Below, piece after piece: positions 27,601-36,464 of a stretch of 64,000 nt of DNA. The stretch comes from Pseudomonas viridiflava (GTDB lineage Bacteria; Pseudomonadota; Gammaproteobacteria; Pseudomonadales; Pseudomonadaceae). Each line of letters opens with the position of its first letter. Position 1 is the stretch's first letter. Where the stretch lies: positions 124,001-188,000 of the forward strand of contig NZ_UTKY01000095.1 in NCBI RefSeq assembly GCF_900583165.1, written 5' to 3'. Under the pieces are notes generated by a model. That model saw nothing but the letters and a program-made list of their open reading frames with translations. It had not been told where the DNA came from and did not search any database. The position numbers and the translations under genes were made by a program.

Positions 27601-28638
27601 CTCATCCATCACACGCTCGTACTGCGCACGGCTGTAACGCGGGTGCAGTGCCGACAGCTTGATGGAAATGCCCGGGCCTTCATAAATCCCACGGCCGTGA
27701 GAGGCTTTGCCGATGGAGTGAATAGCTTGTTCGTACGACGCCAGGTACTTCTGCGCATCGTGCTCGGTGAGGGCTGCTTCACCGAGCATGTCGTAGGAAT
27801 AGCGGAAGCCCTTGGCTTCGAACTTGCTCGCGTTGGCCAGGGCTTCGGCGATGGTTTCGCCGGTGACGAACTGCTCGCCCATCAGGCGCATGGCCATGTC
27901 GACGCCCTTGCGGATCATCGGCTCGCCGCTCTTGCCGATGATGCGGCTCAGGGACGAGGTCAGGCCTGCTTCGTTATGCGTGGACACCAGCTTGCCGGTT
28001 AGCAGCAGGCCCCAGGTGGCGGCGTTGACGAACAGCGACGGGCTGTTGCCCAGGTGCGGCTGCCAGTTGCCGGTGCTGATCTTGTCGCGGATCAGTGCGT
28101 CGCGGGTGCCCTTGTCCGGGATGCGCAGCAGCGCCTCGGCCAGGCACATCAGCGCTACGCCTTCCTGGGACGATAGGGAAAATTCTTGCAGCAGGCCCTG
28201 AACAATACCGGCACGGCCGCCGGCGCTCTTCTGATTGCGCAGTTTTTCGGCAATAGAGGCAGCCAGCTTGTTGGTGGCTTCTGCCATCGGCGCCGGCAGG
28301 CGAGCTTGTTCGATCAGCATCGGTACCACTTCCGGCTCAGGGCGGCGGTAAGCGGCAGTGATCGAAGCGCGCAATACGGATTGCGGCAGGATGCTCTCGG
28401 CGAACTCCAGGAAGCACTGGTGGGCGTGGTCGGCCTGGACTTCGCCAGCGTCGTCAGTGCCGCTGCTGCTTAAGCCATTGAGTTCGTTCAAGGTTGCACC
28501 ACCCTCCAACTTCTCCAGGTAATTGAAAATCGCCTGCTTGATCAGCCAGTGCGGCGTGCGATCAATGGAGGTCGCGGCAGCCTTCAGGCGTTCGCGGGTC
28601 GGGTCGTCGAGTTTGACCCCAAGGGTGGTCGTAGCCAT
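24685..28638 (-). CDS. putA: Bifunctional proline dehydrogenase / P5C dehydrogenase and repressor PutA
   Basis: A 1317-residue trifunctional PutA. An N-terminal ribbon-helix-helix DNA-binding domain (TTTLGVKLDDPTRERLKAAA, residues 1-47) is followed by the FAD proline dehydrogenase barrel (RLVKGAYWDSEIKRAQ; YPQFATHNAHT). Next comes the NAD-dependent P5C dehydrogenase with the active-site Cys in SAGQRCSALRVLCLQ. It oxidises proline to glutamate at the membrane and represses put genes when proline is absent. The start at 28638 has an AGGA site; an ATG 12 codons upstream lies within the leader. It is divergent from putP across a region full of GTTGCA boxes. Confidence 0.97.
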   Translation of the reverse strand: MATTTLGVKLDDPTRERLKAAATSIDRTPHWLIKQAIFNYLEKLEGGATLNELNGLSSSGTDDAGEVQADHAHQCFLEFAESILPQSVLRASITAAYRRPEPEVVPMLIEQARLPAPMAEATNKLAASIAEKLRNQKSAGGRAGIVQGLLQEFSLSSQEGVALMCLAEALLRIPDKGTRDALIRDKISTGNWQPHLGNSPSLFVNAATWGLLLTGKLVSTHNEAGLTSSLSRIIGKSGEPMIRKGVDMAMRLMGEQFVTGETIAEALANASKFEAKGFRYSYDMLGEAALTEHDAQKYLASYEQAIHSIGKASHGRGIYEGPGISIKLSALHPRYSRAQYERVMDELYPRLLSLTLLAKQYDIGLNIDAEEADRLELSLDLLERLCFEPQLTGWNGIGFVIQAYQKRCPYVIDYVIDLARRSRHRLMIRLVKGAYWDSEIKRAQVEGLEGYPVYTRKVYTDVSYIACARKLLSVPEVIYPQFATHNAHTLSAIYHIAGQNYYPGQYEFQCLHGMGEPLYEQVVGKVSEGKLNRPCRVYAPVGTHETLLAYLVRRLLENGANTSFVNRIADQSISIQELVADPVASIEQMATQEGGFGLPHPRIPLPRDLYGSDRANSAGIDLANEHRLASLSCALLATAHNNWKAAPMLGCASSEQPAAPVLNPSDLRDVVGHVQEATVEDVDNAIQCAISAGPIWQATPPAERAAILERAADLMEGEIQPLMGLLAREAGKTFANAIAEVREAVDFLRYYAVQARNDFTNDAHRPLGPVVCISPWNFPLAIFSGQVAAALAAGNPVLAKPAEQTPLVAAQAVRILLEAGIPEGVLQLLPGQGETVGARLVGDDRVKGVMFTGSTEVARLLQRNVAGRLDAQGRPIPLIAETGGQNAMIVDSSALTEQVVIDVVSSAFDSAGQRCSALRVLCLQEDSADRVIEMLKGAMAECRLGNPERLSVDIGPVIDAEAKAGIEKHIQAMRDKGRNVYQVAIADGEEIKRGTFVMPTLIELESFDELQREIFGPVLHVVRYKRKEIDQLIGQINASGYGLTLGVHTRIDETIAKVIDNVNAGNVYVNRNIVGAVVGVQPFGGEGLSGTGPKAGGPLYLYRLLSTRPTDAIEQSFVRGDALSAPDVRLRDAMSQPLTALKTWADSNQFSDLSALCSQFAAQSQSGITRQLAGPTGERNSYAILPREHVLCLAEVEGDLLTQLAAVLAVGGSAVWPETDLTKALFPRLPKEIQAKIKRVADWTKDEVVFDAVLHHGDSDQLRAVCQQVAQRGGAIVGVHGLSQGETAIALERLVIERALSVNTAAAGGNASLMTIG

Positions 28639-28710
28639 TTTCTTATCCTCATGGGTGCCACTACCGAGTGGCATCAGCTGGCGGCAAGATTAGCTTTGAG
28701 CTGGCAGAGG

Positions 28711-28949
28711 TGCAACCGGGTGCAACCCTTTTTATGCATGAAATTTTTGAAGGGGGGTATGCGTTAAACGGACCCTCGACGTAATCCGCTTTAGCTTGGT
28801 GCATTTGCTTCTGAGATCCGCTGTTCTTGCTCCGAAAAGGAGCAAAAACACGGTGTTTTTGGCAATTAACATCCGGGTGCAACTTATTCGCAAGAAACTG
28901 GTTGCACCTTATTTACTTTGTTGAATAGCATTCGCGCCCAAGGTGCAAC
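28711..28949. promoter_or_regulatory. putA-putP control region with five GTTGCA-type PutA operators
   Basis: The 460-base gap 28639-29098 has no gene. It contains five copies of the PutA half-site in either orientation: TGCAAC at 28711, 28721, 28878 and 28944, and GTTGCA at 28901. GTTGCA is the known PutA recognition core in E. coli. Two palindromes, TTGCTCC facing GGAGCAA (28827-28845) and AAAAACACGGTGTTTTT (about 28844-28860), sit between the outer clusters and may bind a second regulator such as an Lrp-type PutR. A leader dyad ACCTACTTGCAGTAGGT follows at about 29029-29045. Confidence 0.8.
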
Positions 28950-29098
28950 CACTTCGAAGGTTTGGTTCATCGGCTGACGGCTTTCCTGGGGAAACGTCAG
29001 TCATAAATGCGCGGCACGCAGCTACGTCTACCTACTTGCAGTAGGTGGCCGTCTGACAGACCGCCGCTACATAAAAACAAAGCCAGGGCGTCACTCAT

Positions 29099-30583
29099 AT
29101 GAGCGTTAGTAATCCAACCCTGATCACGTTTGTGATCTACATCGCAGCAATGGTGCTGATCGGCTTCATGGCCTATCGCTCCACCAACAACCTTTCCGAT
29201 TACATCCTCGGCGGTCGCAGCCTCGGTAGCGTGGTGACGGCGTTGTCGGCCGGTGCTTCCGACATGAGCGGCTGGTTGTTGATGGGCTTGCCGGGCGCTA
29301 TCTACATGTCCGGCCTGTCGGAAAGCTGGATCGCCATCGGCCTGATCGTCGGTGCTTACCTCAACTGGCTGTTCGTGGCCGGTCGCCTGCGGGTGCAGAC
29401 CGAACACAACGGCGACGCCCTGACCCTTCCGGACTACTTCTCCAGCCGTTTCGAAGATAAAAGCGGTCTGCTGCGGATTATCTCCGCGGTCGTGATCCTG
29501 GTGTTCTTCACCATCTACTGCGCGTCCGGCATTGTCGCCGGTGCCCGTCTGTTTGAAAGCACCTTCGGCATGTCCTACGAGACCGCGCTGTGGGCGGGTG
29601 CCGCAGCGACTATTGCCTACACCTTCGTCGGTGGTTTCCTGGCAGTGAGCTGGACAGATACCGTTCAAGCCACCCTGATGATTTTCGCGCTGATTCTTAC
29701 GCCGATCATCGTGCTGTTGGCTACCGGTGGCGTCGACACCACCTTCCTGGCCATCGAAGCCAAGAACCCTGACAACTTCAACATGCTGAAAAACACCACC
29801 TTCATCGGCATCATCTCGCTGATGGGCTGGGGCCTGGGTTACTTTGGCCAGCCGCACATCCTCGCGCGCTTCATGGCGACGGATTCGGTGAAGTCGATTG
29901 CCAAGGCACGTCGCATCTCCATGACCTGGATGATCCTGTGCCTGGGCGGCACCGTAGCGGTAGGCTTCTTCGGTATCGCGTACTTCTCGGCGCACCCGGA
30001 AGTGGCCGGCCCTGTGACAGAGAACCACGAGCGTGTGTTCATTGAACTGGCCAAACTACTGTTCAACCCGTGGATCGCTGGTGTGCTGCTGTCGGCCATC
30101 CTGGCTGCGGTGATGAGCACCTTGAGCTGCCAGCTGCTGGTGTGCTCCAGCGCCCTGACCGAAGACTTCTACAAAACCTTCCTGCGCAAAAACGCCTCCC
30201 AGGTTGAGCTGGTATGGGTCGGTCGTTTGATGGTGCTGCTGGTTGCCCTGATCGCCATCGCCATGGCCGCCAACCCGGAAAACCGCGTACTGGGCCTGGT
30301 GAGCTACGCTTGGGCCGGTTTCGGCGCAGCGTTTGGCCCTGTGGTGCTGATCTCGGTGATCTGGAAAGGCATGACCCGCAACGGCGCATTGGCCGGGATC
30401 CTGGTGGGCGCAATCACCGTGATCGTGTGGAAACACTTCGAACTGCTGGGCCTGTACGAAATCATCCCAGGCTTCATCTTCGCCAGCTTGGCGATCTACT
30501 TCGTGAGCAAGATGGGCGCACCGACTGCAGGCATGGTCGAGCGTTTTGATGCGGCGGAAAAAGACTACAACCTCAACAAGTGA
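29099..30583 (+). CDS. putP: Sodium/proline symporter PutP
   Basis: A 494-residue sodium:solute symporter (SSS) family protein with about 13 membrane helices. The sodium and substrate region SAGASDMSGWLLMGLPGAIY in helix 2 is characteristic of PutP. It imports L-proline with Na+ for PutA-dependent catabolism. It is transcribed divergently from putA, and the shared operators imply repression by PutA. The ATG at 29099 has a weak ribosome-binding site. A strong intrinsic terminator follows at 30614-30653, so putP is monocistronic. Length matches E. coli PutP (502). Confidence 0.96.
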   Translation: MSVSNPTLITFVIYIAAMVLIGFMAYRSTNNLSDYILGGRSLGSVVTALSAGASDMSGWLLMGLPGAIYMSGLSESWIAIGLIVGAYLNWLFVAGRLRVQTEHNGDALTLPDYFSSRFEDKSGLLRIISAVVILVFFTIYCASGIVAGARLFESTFGMSYETALWAGAAATIAYTFVGGFLAVSWTDTVQATLMIFALILTPIIVLLATGGVDTTFLAIEAKNPDNFNMLKNTTFIGIISLMGWGLGYFGQPHILARFMATDSVKSIAKARRISMTWMILCLGGTVAVGFFGIAYFSAHPEVAGPVTENHERVFIELAKLLFNPWIAGVLLSAILAAVMSTLSCQLLVCSSALTEDFYKTFLRKNASQVELVWVGRLMVLLVALIAIAMAANPENRVLGLVSYAWAGFGAAFGPVVLISVIWKGMTRNGALAGILVGAITVIVWKHFELLGLYEIIPGFIFASLAIYFVSKMGAPTAGMVERFDAAEKDYNLNK

Positions 30584-30613
30584 TTCGTCGGGCGTTGAGC
30601 GCTCGTTGAATTG

Positions 30614-30653
30614 AAAAAAAGACCTGCGTCCTACGGATTGCGGGTCTTTTTTT
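30614..30653 (+). terminator. Intrinsic terminator of putP
   Basis: AAAAAAAGACCTGC pairs with GCGGGTCTTTTTTT around a 12-base loop; the A-run and T-run make it usable from both directions. It begins 31 bases after the putP stop. Confidence 0.9.
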
Positions 30654-30787
30654 GCGTGTGATTTGAGAGCGCTTGAAGAAGATTCAGACACCCATGTGTA
30701 GGCTTTTACTGATTTGACCGGGCAGTGCTCAGCAGGGCGCAACAGTGATGCAGAATCTGCCGCCTACCCCTCGCAGAGAAACACCGG

Positions 30788-32620
30788 ATGTTCGCTCCTG
30801 CCAATCACAGTGCTTTCAACCTGACCCTGGACGGGGTTGCCAGCGACCTCAAGGTTTATAGTTTCAAGGGCGTAGAAGCGCTCAGCCAGCCCTATTGCTT
30901 TGACCTTGAATTGGTCAGCGAACAGCCCGATATCGATCTGGAAGGTCTGCTGCATCGTCAGCTATACCTGAGTTTCGATGACCGGGGCCATGGTGTGCAC
31001 GGCCTGGTCTACCGAGTGGCGCAAGGCGACTCGGGGCGGCGTTTGACGCGTTATCAGATCAGCCTTGTGCCGCAGCTTGCGTATCTGGATCACAGCAGTC
31101 ACCAGCGTATCTACCAACACAAGACCGTGCCGCAGATTATTGCGCAGGTGTTGATGGGGCAGGGTGTTCAGAGCGACTGCTTTGAGTTTTGCCTCAGTGG
31201 CACTTATCCGGAGCGCGAGTATTGCGTGCAGTTCGGTGAGACGGACCTGGCGTTCATTCAGCGACTGTGTGCCGAGCAGGGTATCCACTATCACTTCCAG
31301 CACTCGGCCGAGCAGCACCTTCTGGTCTTTGGTGATGACCAGACCGTTTTCCTCCAGGCTGACCAGCCCACCCCATACACCCCTGGCTCCGGCATGGTCG
31401 CGGACACACCGGCGATCAAGCGTTTTGCGGTGCAGTTGCAAACCTGCACGAGCGCCATGAGCCTGCGGGACTACGATCTGCGCAAGCCCCAACCGACGTT
31501 GGAAAGCTCGGTGTGCACCGAGCAGTCGCCCCGCCTTGAAGGGCAGGCGTACCCCGGCCATTTCAGCGACCGTGCCCATGGCAAGTATCTCGCTCAGCGC
31601 GCCCTCGAGCGCCACCGCAGCGGTTTCCGGATCGCCCGTGGCCTTGGTGATGACCCCGCATTGCTTAGTGGCCGCTTCCTCACATTGAGTGCCCATCCAC
31701 GCGAAGACTTGAATGACTTGTGGCTGGTGACCCAGATCACTCACGAGGGCAAGCAACCCCAGGTGCTGGAGGAAGCTGTGACCGACCTGCCGGATGGGGA
31801 TTTTAGCCAAGGCTATCGCAATGAATTCACTGCAACGCCGTGGGATGTGATTTTTCGTCCCCCCCTGCCTGAGCCGCTACGCCCGAGTATTGCCGGCTAT
31901 CAGAACGCAGTGGTCACCGGCCCTGCCGGCAGTGAAATCCACTGCGATCAATACGGTCGGGTCAAGGTGCAGTTGGCCTGGGACCGCCACGGTGAGCACA
32001 ACGAGCTTTCCAGCTGCTGGCTGCGGGTGGCCAGCGGGTGGGCCCATGATCGCTATGGCGCGGTGATGATCCCGCGGGTTGGCATGGAAGTGCTGGTGGG
32101 CTTCGTCAATGGTGATATGGATATGCCCGTAGTGGTGGGCTGCCTGGCCAATGCCGCAACGCCCGTGCCACTTGACCTGCCGGCGGACAAGACCCGCAGC
32201 ATTTTCCGCAGCCAGAGCAGCCCCGGTGGTGGCGGTTATAACGAGCTGCGTATCGAAGACCGTAAGGGCGCCGAGGAGATCTACCTGCGCGCCCAGCGAA
32301 ACTGGACCCAGGAAGCGTTGAATGACTGTTCGGTGAAAGCGGGGCAGGCCATTCAGATTGACGCCAGGCAAAGCGTGGTGATCGACGCGGGCGCCAGCGT
32401 GATGATTCAGGCCGGAGGCCACTCGCTGTCAATTTCAGCGGCCGGGATTTTCAGCAGTGTGCCGATCGAGCTTGGCAGCGCGCCTGCGCCCTTGGAACCG
32501 GGATTGACGCAGGCGTTGCTCGCTCCATTAAGCAGCGTGCAAATGGCCACCCTCAAGCGCAGTGCGCCTTTTTGCGAAGAGTGTGAGCGCTGTAAGAATA
32601 ATCAGTGCGCGATCGCCTGA
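30788..32620 (+). CDS. vgrG: Type VI secretion spike protein VgrG
   Basis: A 610-residue VgrG. The gp27-like part is at the N-terminus (AFNLTLDGVASDLKVYSFKG). The gp5-like OB fold carries GSEIHCDQYGRVKVQLAWDR and RVGMEVLVGFVNGDMDMPVV, and a short beta-helix follows (VVIDAGASVMIQAGGHSLSI). There is no long C-terminal effector domain; the tail ends CEECERCKNNQC, a small Cys-rich segment that may bind metal or contact cargo. VgrG caps the Hcp tube and carries effectors into target cells. The next gene is a DUF4123 adaptor, but no effector follows. No other T6SS gene is in the window, so it is an orphan vgrG island. Confidence 0.95.
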   Translation: MFAPANHSAFNLTLDGVASDLKVYSFKGVEALSQPYCFDLELVSEQPDIDLEGLLHRQLYLSFDDRGHGVHGLVYRVAQGDSGRRLTRYQISLVPQLAYLDHSSHQRIYQHKTVPQIIAQVLMGQGVQSDCFEFCLSGTYPEREYCVQFGETDLAFIQRLCAEQGIHYHFQHSAEQHLLVFGDDQTVFLQADQPTPYTPGSGMVADTPAIKRFAVQLQTCTSAMSLRDYDLRKPQPTLESSVCTEQSPRLEGQAYPGHFSDRAHGKYLAQRALERHRSGFRIARGLGDDPALLSGRFLTLSAHPREDLNDLWLVTQITHEGKQPQVLEEAVTDLPDGDFSQGYRNEFTATPWDVIFRPPLPEPLRPSIAGYQNAVVTGPAGSEIHCDQYGRVKVQLAWDRHGEHNELSSCWLRVASGWAHDRYGAVMIPRVGMEVLVGFVNGDMDMPVVVGCLANAATPVPLDLPADKTRSIFRSQSSPGGGGYNELRIEDRKGAEEIYLRAQRNWTQEALNDCSVKAGQAIQIDARQSVVIDAGASVMIQAGGHSLSISAAGIFSSVPIELGSAPAPLEPGLTQALLAPLSSVQMATLKRSAPFCEECERCKNNQCAIA

Positions 32621-32648
32621 CGTTTACTCGAAAAAGGACCTTACGCAG

Positions 32649-33332
32649 ATGTTGCAACCGTTACTTGCGGATGAACAGATCTTTGCCGTGCTGGGCGCTG
32701 CCAGCGACGCCAAACCATTGGAGGCTTGGCGGGCGATGGCGGCCGGGGCGCCGCTGCATCCCCTCTGGGTGGGCACGCCCTATGAGGGGTGGGATGAAGT
32801 GATGCCCAGCGTGGGCATCGTCGAGCCGGGCAGCCCATTCCTGGACTGGGCGGCCTCCACTCACGCTTTGGATTGGGGGTGGCTGGCGGTATCGTCCTGC
32901 CCACTTGAAACTGTGGTTGGGCACCTGCAAGGCTTGACCAAGGTGTACCTGCCCGACGGCAAGGACGTGTTTCTGCGCTTTTGGGATGGTCAACAGTTTC
33001 TGCCGATCATTGAGCGAGCGGGCGGTGAGATATTGCCGGTGTTCGTGCGTTATCTGATCAACGGCCAGTCACTGAGCGTCTCGACGGGCCCGGTCACTGT
33101 CGCCCAAGCCAGCCCCTGGTGGCGAGTGCCCGCGCCGCTGCTGGCGCAACTGGCAGAGCAATCCCCACACACCCTAATCGACAATTTGCTGCAGTGGCTC
33201 GAAGAGCAACGCCCCGATCTGCACGTGGCTTTCACGCCGACGACCTTGCGGAACAAGGTCGCCTATTTTGCGCGCAACGCGGACATCAACCACGAAGCGT
33301 TGGCGGAGTACCTCGCCTCAGAGCTGAGTTGA
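32649..33332 (+). CDS. DUF4123 T6SS effector chaperone/adaptor (Tap/TEC family)
   Basis: A 227-residue DUF4123-type protein (IFAVLGAASDAKPLEAWRAM; SVGIVEPGSPFLDWAASTHA; DVFLRFWDGQQFLP). These adaptors load a specific effector onto the cognate VgrG. The ATG at 32649 follows AAGGACC; vgrG ends 28 bases earlier, so the two form an operon. Normally the effector gene comes next, but here the stop overlaps the 3' end of the opposite-strand metY by 15 bases, leaving no room. The effector has been lost or is encoded elsewhere. Confidence 0.85.
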   Translation: MLQPLLADEQIFAVLGAASDAKPLEAWRAMAAGAPLHPLWVGTPYEGWDEVMPSVGIVEPGSPFLDWAASTHALDWGWLAVSSCPLETVVGHLQGLTKVYLPDGKDVFLRFWDGQQFLPIIERAGGEILPVFVRYLINGQSLSVSTGPVTVAQASPWWRVPAPLLAQLAEQSPHTLIDNLLQWLEEQRPDLHVAFTPTTLRNKVAYFARNADINHEALAEYLASELS

Positions 33333-34595
33333 GCCCAACGCCTGTTGCAAATCGTCAATCAGGTCTTCAATCGCCTCGATACCCACCGACAGTCGGATCA
33401 TCTCGGGCTTAACACCTGCTTTGGCCTGTTCTTGTTCGTTCATCTGCCGGTGGGTGGTGGACGCCGGATGGCAGGCCAGTGACTTGGCGTCGCCGATATT
33501 CACCAGGCGCTTGAAGATCTGCAGTGCGTCATAGAAGCGCACGCCTGCCTGGTAGCCGCCTTTCAAGCCGAAGGACAGGATTGCCGAGGGTTTGCCTTGC
33601 AAGTACTTCTGGGCCAGTTCGTGGTGAGGATGATCCGGCAGGCCGGCATAGCTGACCCACTCTACATCGGCATGCCCTTGCAGGAACTGCGCGACCTTCA
33701 GGGCGTTTTCGGTATGGCGCTCCATGCGCAGCGCCAGGGTTTCCAGGCCTTGCAGCAGCAGGAAGGCGTTCATCGGTGCCAGCGCTGCGCCGGTGTTGCG
33801 CAGCGGCACGGTGCGGGCGCGGGCGATGAACGCAGCAGGGCCGAATTTTTCGGTATAGACCACGCCGTGGTAGGCGGGCTCGGGGTTATTAAGACCGGGG
33901 AATTTTTCCGGGTAATCGGTCCACGGGAAGGTGCCGCTGTCGACGATCACGCCGCCCAGGGAGTTGCCGTGGCCGCCGATGTACTTGGTCACCGAGTGCA
34001 CGACGATATCGGCGCCGAACTGAATCGGCTTGCACAGGATGGGGGTGGCCACGGTGTTGTCCACCATCAGTGGCACGCCGCGGGCGTGGGCTACATCGGC
34101 CAGGGCTTGCAGGTCGACGATATTGCCCGCCGGGTTACCGATGCTTTCGCAGTACACCAGCTTGGTGTCGTCGTCGATCAGCTCGGCAATGGCGGCGGCT
34201 GAGTCATCGCGAGCAAAGCGCACATCGACGCCGAAGCTAGGCAGCAGGTGGGCGAACAGGGTGTAGGTGCCGCCGTAGAGCTGCGGCGTGGTGACGATAT
34301 TGTCACCCGCACGCGTAAGCGTCTGGATCGCGTAGTGGATCGCCGCGCTGCCCGCCGACACCGCCAGGGCTGCGATGCCACCTTCAAGGGCGGCGATGCG
34401 TTGCTCCAGCACATCGTTGGTGGGGTTCATGATGCGCGTGTAGATATTGCCGGGCACGTCCAGGTTAAACAGGTCGGCACCGTGCTGGGCGTTATCGAAT
34501 TCGAAGGCAACGTTCTGGTAGATGGGTACGGCGACGGCCTTGGTGGTCGGGTCCGACTTGAAGCCGTGGTGCAGTGCGATGGTGGCGTCTTTCAT
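33318..34595 (-). CDS. metY: O-acetylhomoserine sulfhydrylase (homocysteine synthase) MetY
   Basis: A 425-residue PLP enzyme of the Cys/Met metabolism family. PLP is bound at Lys204 in HSVTKYIGGHGN; supporting residues are in SAGSAAIHYAIQTL, YGGTYTLF and LMVDNTVATP. It makes homocysteine from O-acetylhomoserine and sulfide in methionine synthesis or sulfide recycling. The start at 34595 gives the usual N-terminus (MKDATIALHHGF), with AGGGAAGG upstream. Its 3' end overlaps the DUF4123 gene by 15 bases on the opposite strand. It is divergent from rlmJ. Confidence 0.93.
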   Translation of the reverse strand: MKDATIALHHGFKSDPTTKAVAVPIYQNVAFEFDNAQHGADLFNLDVPGNIYTRIMNPTNDVLEQRIAALEGGIAALAVSAGSAAIHYAIQTLTRAGDNIVTTPQLYGGTYTLFAHLLPSFGVDVRFARDDSAAAIAELIDDDTKLVYCESIGNPAGNIVDLQALADVAHARGVPLMVDNTVATPILCKPIQFGADIVVHSVTKYIGGHGNSLGGVIVDSGTFPWTDYPEKFPGLNNPEPAYHGVVYTEKFGPAAFIARARTVPLRNTGAALAPMNAFLLLQGLETLALRMERHTENALKVAQFLQGHADVEWVSYAGLPDHPHHELAQKYLQGKPSAILSFGLKGGYQAGVRFYDALQIFKRLVNIGDAKSLACHPASTTHRQMNEQEQAKAGVKPEMIRLSVGIEAIEDLIDDLQQALGSTQL

Positions 34596-34770
34596 GATTG
34601 TGATTGGCCTTCCCTGGAGAGTGGATCGCCACAATAAATCTGTGCCTACTTTCATATTTAGATTTTTTTCAGCGGGTATCCAGCCGTTTTGACATAAGCA
34701 CCGCCCGGCACGCCGCACTGCACCAAAGCCTGCGTAAAAGGTAAACTTCGCCCCCTGCGCAGGAGCAACC

Positions 34771-35607
34771 ATGAATTATCGTCACGCCTTTCACGCCGGC
34801 AACCACGCCGATGTCTTCAAACACCTGACCTTGACCCGCCTCATCGCCCTGATGTCGCGCAAGGAGCAGCCGTTTGCCTACCTTGATACCCACGCCGGCA
34901 TTGGTCTGTACGACCTGCAGGGCGACCAGGCCAACCGCACCGGTGAATACCTGGAAGGCATTGCGCGCCTGTGGGGCGAGAACGACCTTCCGCCGCTGAC
35001 CGCCGACTATATGCGCGTGCTGCACGAGATGAACCCAGACGGCCAGTTGCGTTACTACCCGGGCTCACCGGAGCTGGCGCGACGCCTCACGCGGCCTCAG
35101 GACCGCGTGCTGCTCAATGAAAAACACCCGGAAGACGGCGTGCTGCTCAAAGACAACATGAAGGGTGATCGTCGCGTCAAAGTGCACCTGGGCGAAGGCT
35201 GGCATGTGCCGCGTGCCTTGCTGCCGGTGCCGGAAAAACGCGCGCTGATGCTGATCGACCCACCGTTCGAGAAGCTCGACGAGATGCAGCGCTGCGCCGC
35301 GTCCCTCAAGGAGGCCGTGAGCCGTATGCGCCAAACCGTCGCCGCCATCTGGTACCCGGTAAAGGACCAGCGCATGTTGCGCCGTTTCTATCAGGACCTG
35401 GCCGGCACCGGTGCGCCGAAGTTGCTGCGTGTGGAATTGCTGGTGCACCCGCTGGACACACCCAACACCCTGACCGGCTCGGGCCTGGCGATTGCCAACC
35501 CGCCGTGGGGTTTGGAAGAAGAATTGCGCGAGTTGCTGCCGTGGCTGTCCAAGAAGCTCGGCCAGACCCAGGGTGGGTGGCAGATGGATTGGCTTATCGC
35601 GGAATAA
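34771..35607 (+). CDS. rlmJ: 23S rRNA (adenine-2030-N6)-methyltransferase RlmJ
   Basis: A 278-residue RlmJ. The family N-terminus MNYRHAFHAGNHADVFKHL is intact, and LDTHAGIGLYDL is the SAM-binding glycine loop. LIDPPFEKLDEM carries the DPP(F/Y) catalytic motif of N6-adenine methylases. It methylates A2030 of 23S rRNA before ribosome assembly. AGGAG lies close before the ATG. It is monocistronic, with a REPIN immediately downstream, and divergent from metY. Confidence 0.95.
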   Translation: MNYRHAFHAGNHADVFKHLTLTRLIALMSRKEQPFAYLDTHAGIGLYDLQGDQANRTGEYLEGIARLWGENDLPPLTADYMRVLHEMNPDGQLRYYPGSPELARRLTRPQDRVLLNEKHPEDGVLLKDNMKGDRRVKVHLGEGWHVPRALLPVPEKRALMLIDPPFEKLDEMQRCAASLKEAVSRMRQTVAAIWYPVKDQRMLRRFYQDLAGTGAPKLLRVELLVHPLDTPNTLTGSGLAIANPPWGLEEELRELLPWLSKKLGQTQGGWQMDWLIAE

Positions 35608-35633
35608 CCAACTATAAAGCCGGACATAGAACC

Positions 35634-35729
35634 AAATGTGGGAGGGGGCTTGCCCCCGATGGCGGAGTGTCAGTCAGTACATCTTTAACTGACCCATCGC
35701 TATCGGGGGCAAGCCCCCTCCCACATTTT
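35634..35729. repeat. REPIN
   Basis: Inverted REP pair with core GTGGGAGGGGGCTTGCCCCC filling the space between the convergent rlmJ and msrA genes. Confidence 0.95.
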
Positions 35730-35744
35730 GAACGGTGATGGCCT

Positions 35745-36392
35745 TTAGATCGGGCAAGTCACGCCAGTACCGCCAATCCCGCAATAGCCCTGCGGGTTCT
35801 TCGCCAGGTACTGCTGGTGATACGCCTCGGCGAAGTACACCGTCGGGGCTTCTTCGATTTCCGTGGTGATCTCACCCAGCCCAGCCTTGGTCAGCTCTTG
35901 CTGATAGGCCTGAGCGCTGGCCTGCGCCGCCGCCAATTGCTCAGGCGTGGTCGCATAGATCACCGACCGATACTGGCTTCCAATGTCGTTGCCCTGGCGC
36001 ATGCCCTGGGTCGGGTTATGCAGTTCCCAGAACATCTTCAGCAGGTCTTCGTATTTCACCTTGGCCTGGTCGTACACCACCAGCACCACTTCGCTGTGGC
36101 CGGTCAGGCCCGAGCAGACTTCCTCGTAGGTCGGGTTCGGCGTAAAGCCGCCAGCGTAGCCAACCACGCTGCTGACCACGCCATCGCGCTGCCAGAACTT
36201 GCGCTCGGCGCCCCAGAAGCAGCCCAGGCCGAAGATGGCAAAACCGACGTCATCCAGGAAAGGGCCCAGCAGTGGGTTGCCATTGACGAAATGGGTTTCG
36301 GGCAGCGTCATCGGGGTTTCGCGGCCAGGCAAAGCTTGTTCTGCAGTAGGAAGCACGTTTTTATTCACCAGAATTTCCGAGCGCAAGACCAT
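35745..36392 (-). CDS. msrA: Peptide methionine sulfoxide reductase MsrA
   Basis: A 215-residue MsrA. The catalytic Cys58 is in [13 protein letters not shown], and resolving cysteines are near the C-terminus ([14 protein letters not shown]). The fold motifs [17 protein letters not shown] and GSQYRSVIY are present. It repairs methionine-S-sulfoxide in proteins using thioredoxin. Length and the N-terminal extension match the E. coli form (212). GAGG lies seven bases before the ATG. It precedes dipA in reverse order as in P. aeruginosa. Confidence 0.96.
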   Translation of the reverse strand: MVLRSEILVNKNVLPTAEQALPGRETPMTLPETHFVNGNPLLGPFLDDVGFAIFGLGCFWGAERKFWQRDGVVSSVVGYAGGFTPNPTYEEVCSGLTGHSEVVLVVYDQAKVKYEDLLKMFWELHNPTQGMRQGNDIGSQYRSVIYATTPEQLAAAQASAQAYQQELTKAGLGEITTEIEEAPTVYFAEAYHQQYLAKNPQGYCGIGGTGVTCPI

Positions 36393-36464
36393 GTTCAGTC
36401 CTCTCAGTCAGATTGAGTAATGTAAGAAGTCAGACCGCCAGTGTGCCCGAGTGTTACCACGCTG

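Noticed and set aside
24343-28002. Very long open frame (over 1200 codons) on the plus strand
   Set aside because: It is exactly antisense to putA, has no recognisable domain, and arises from the GC-rich codon use of putA.
34680-34715. Sigma-54-like promoter before rlmJ (CGGCACGCCGCACTGCA)
   Set aside because: The spacing between the GG and GC elements is one base too long and the first position deviates, so it does not meet the consensus.
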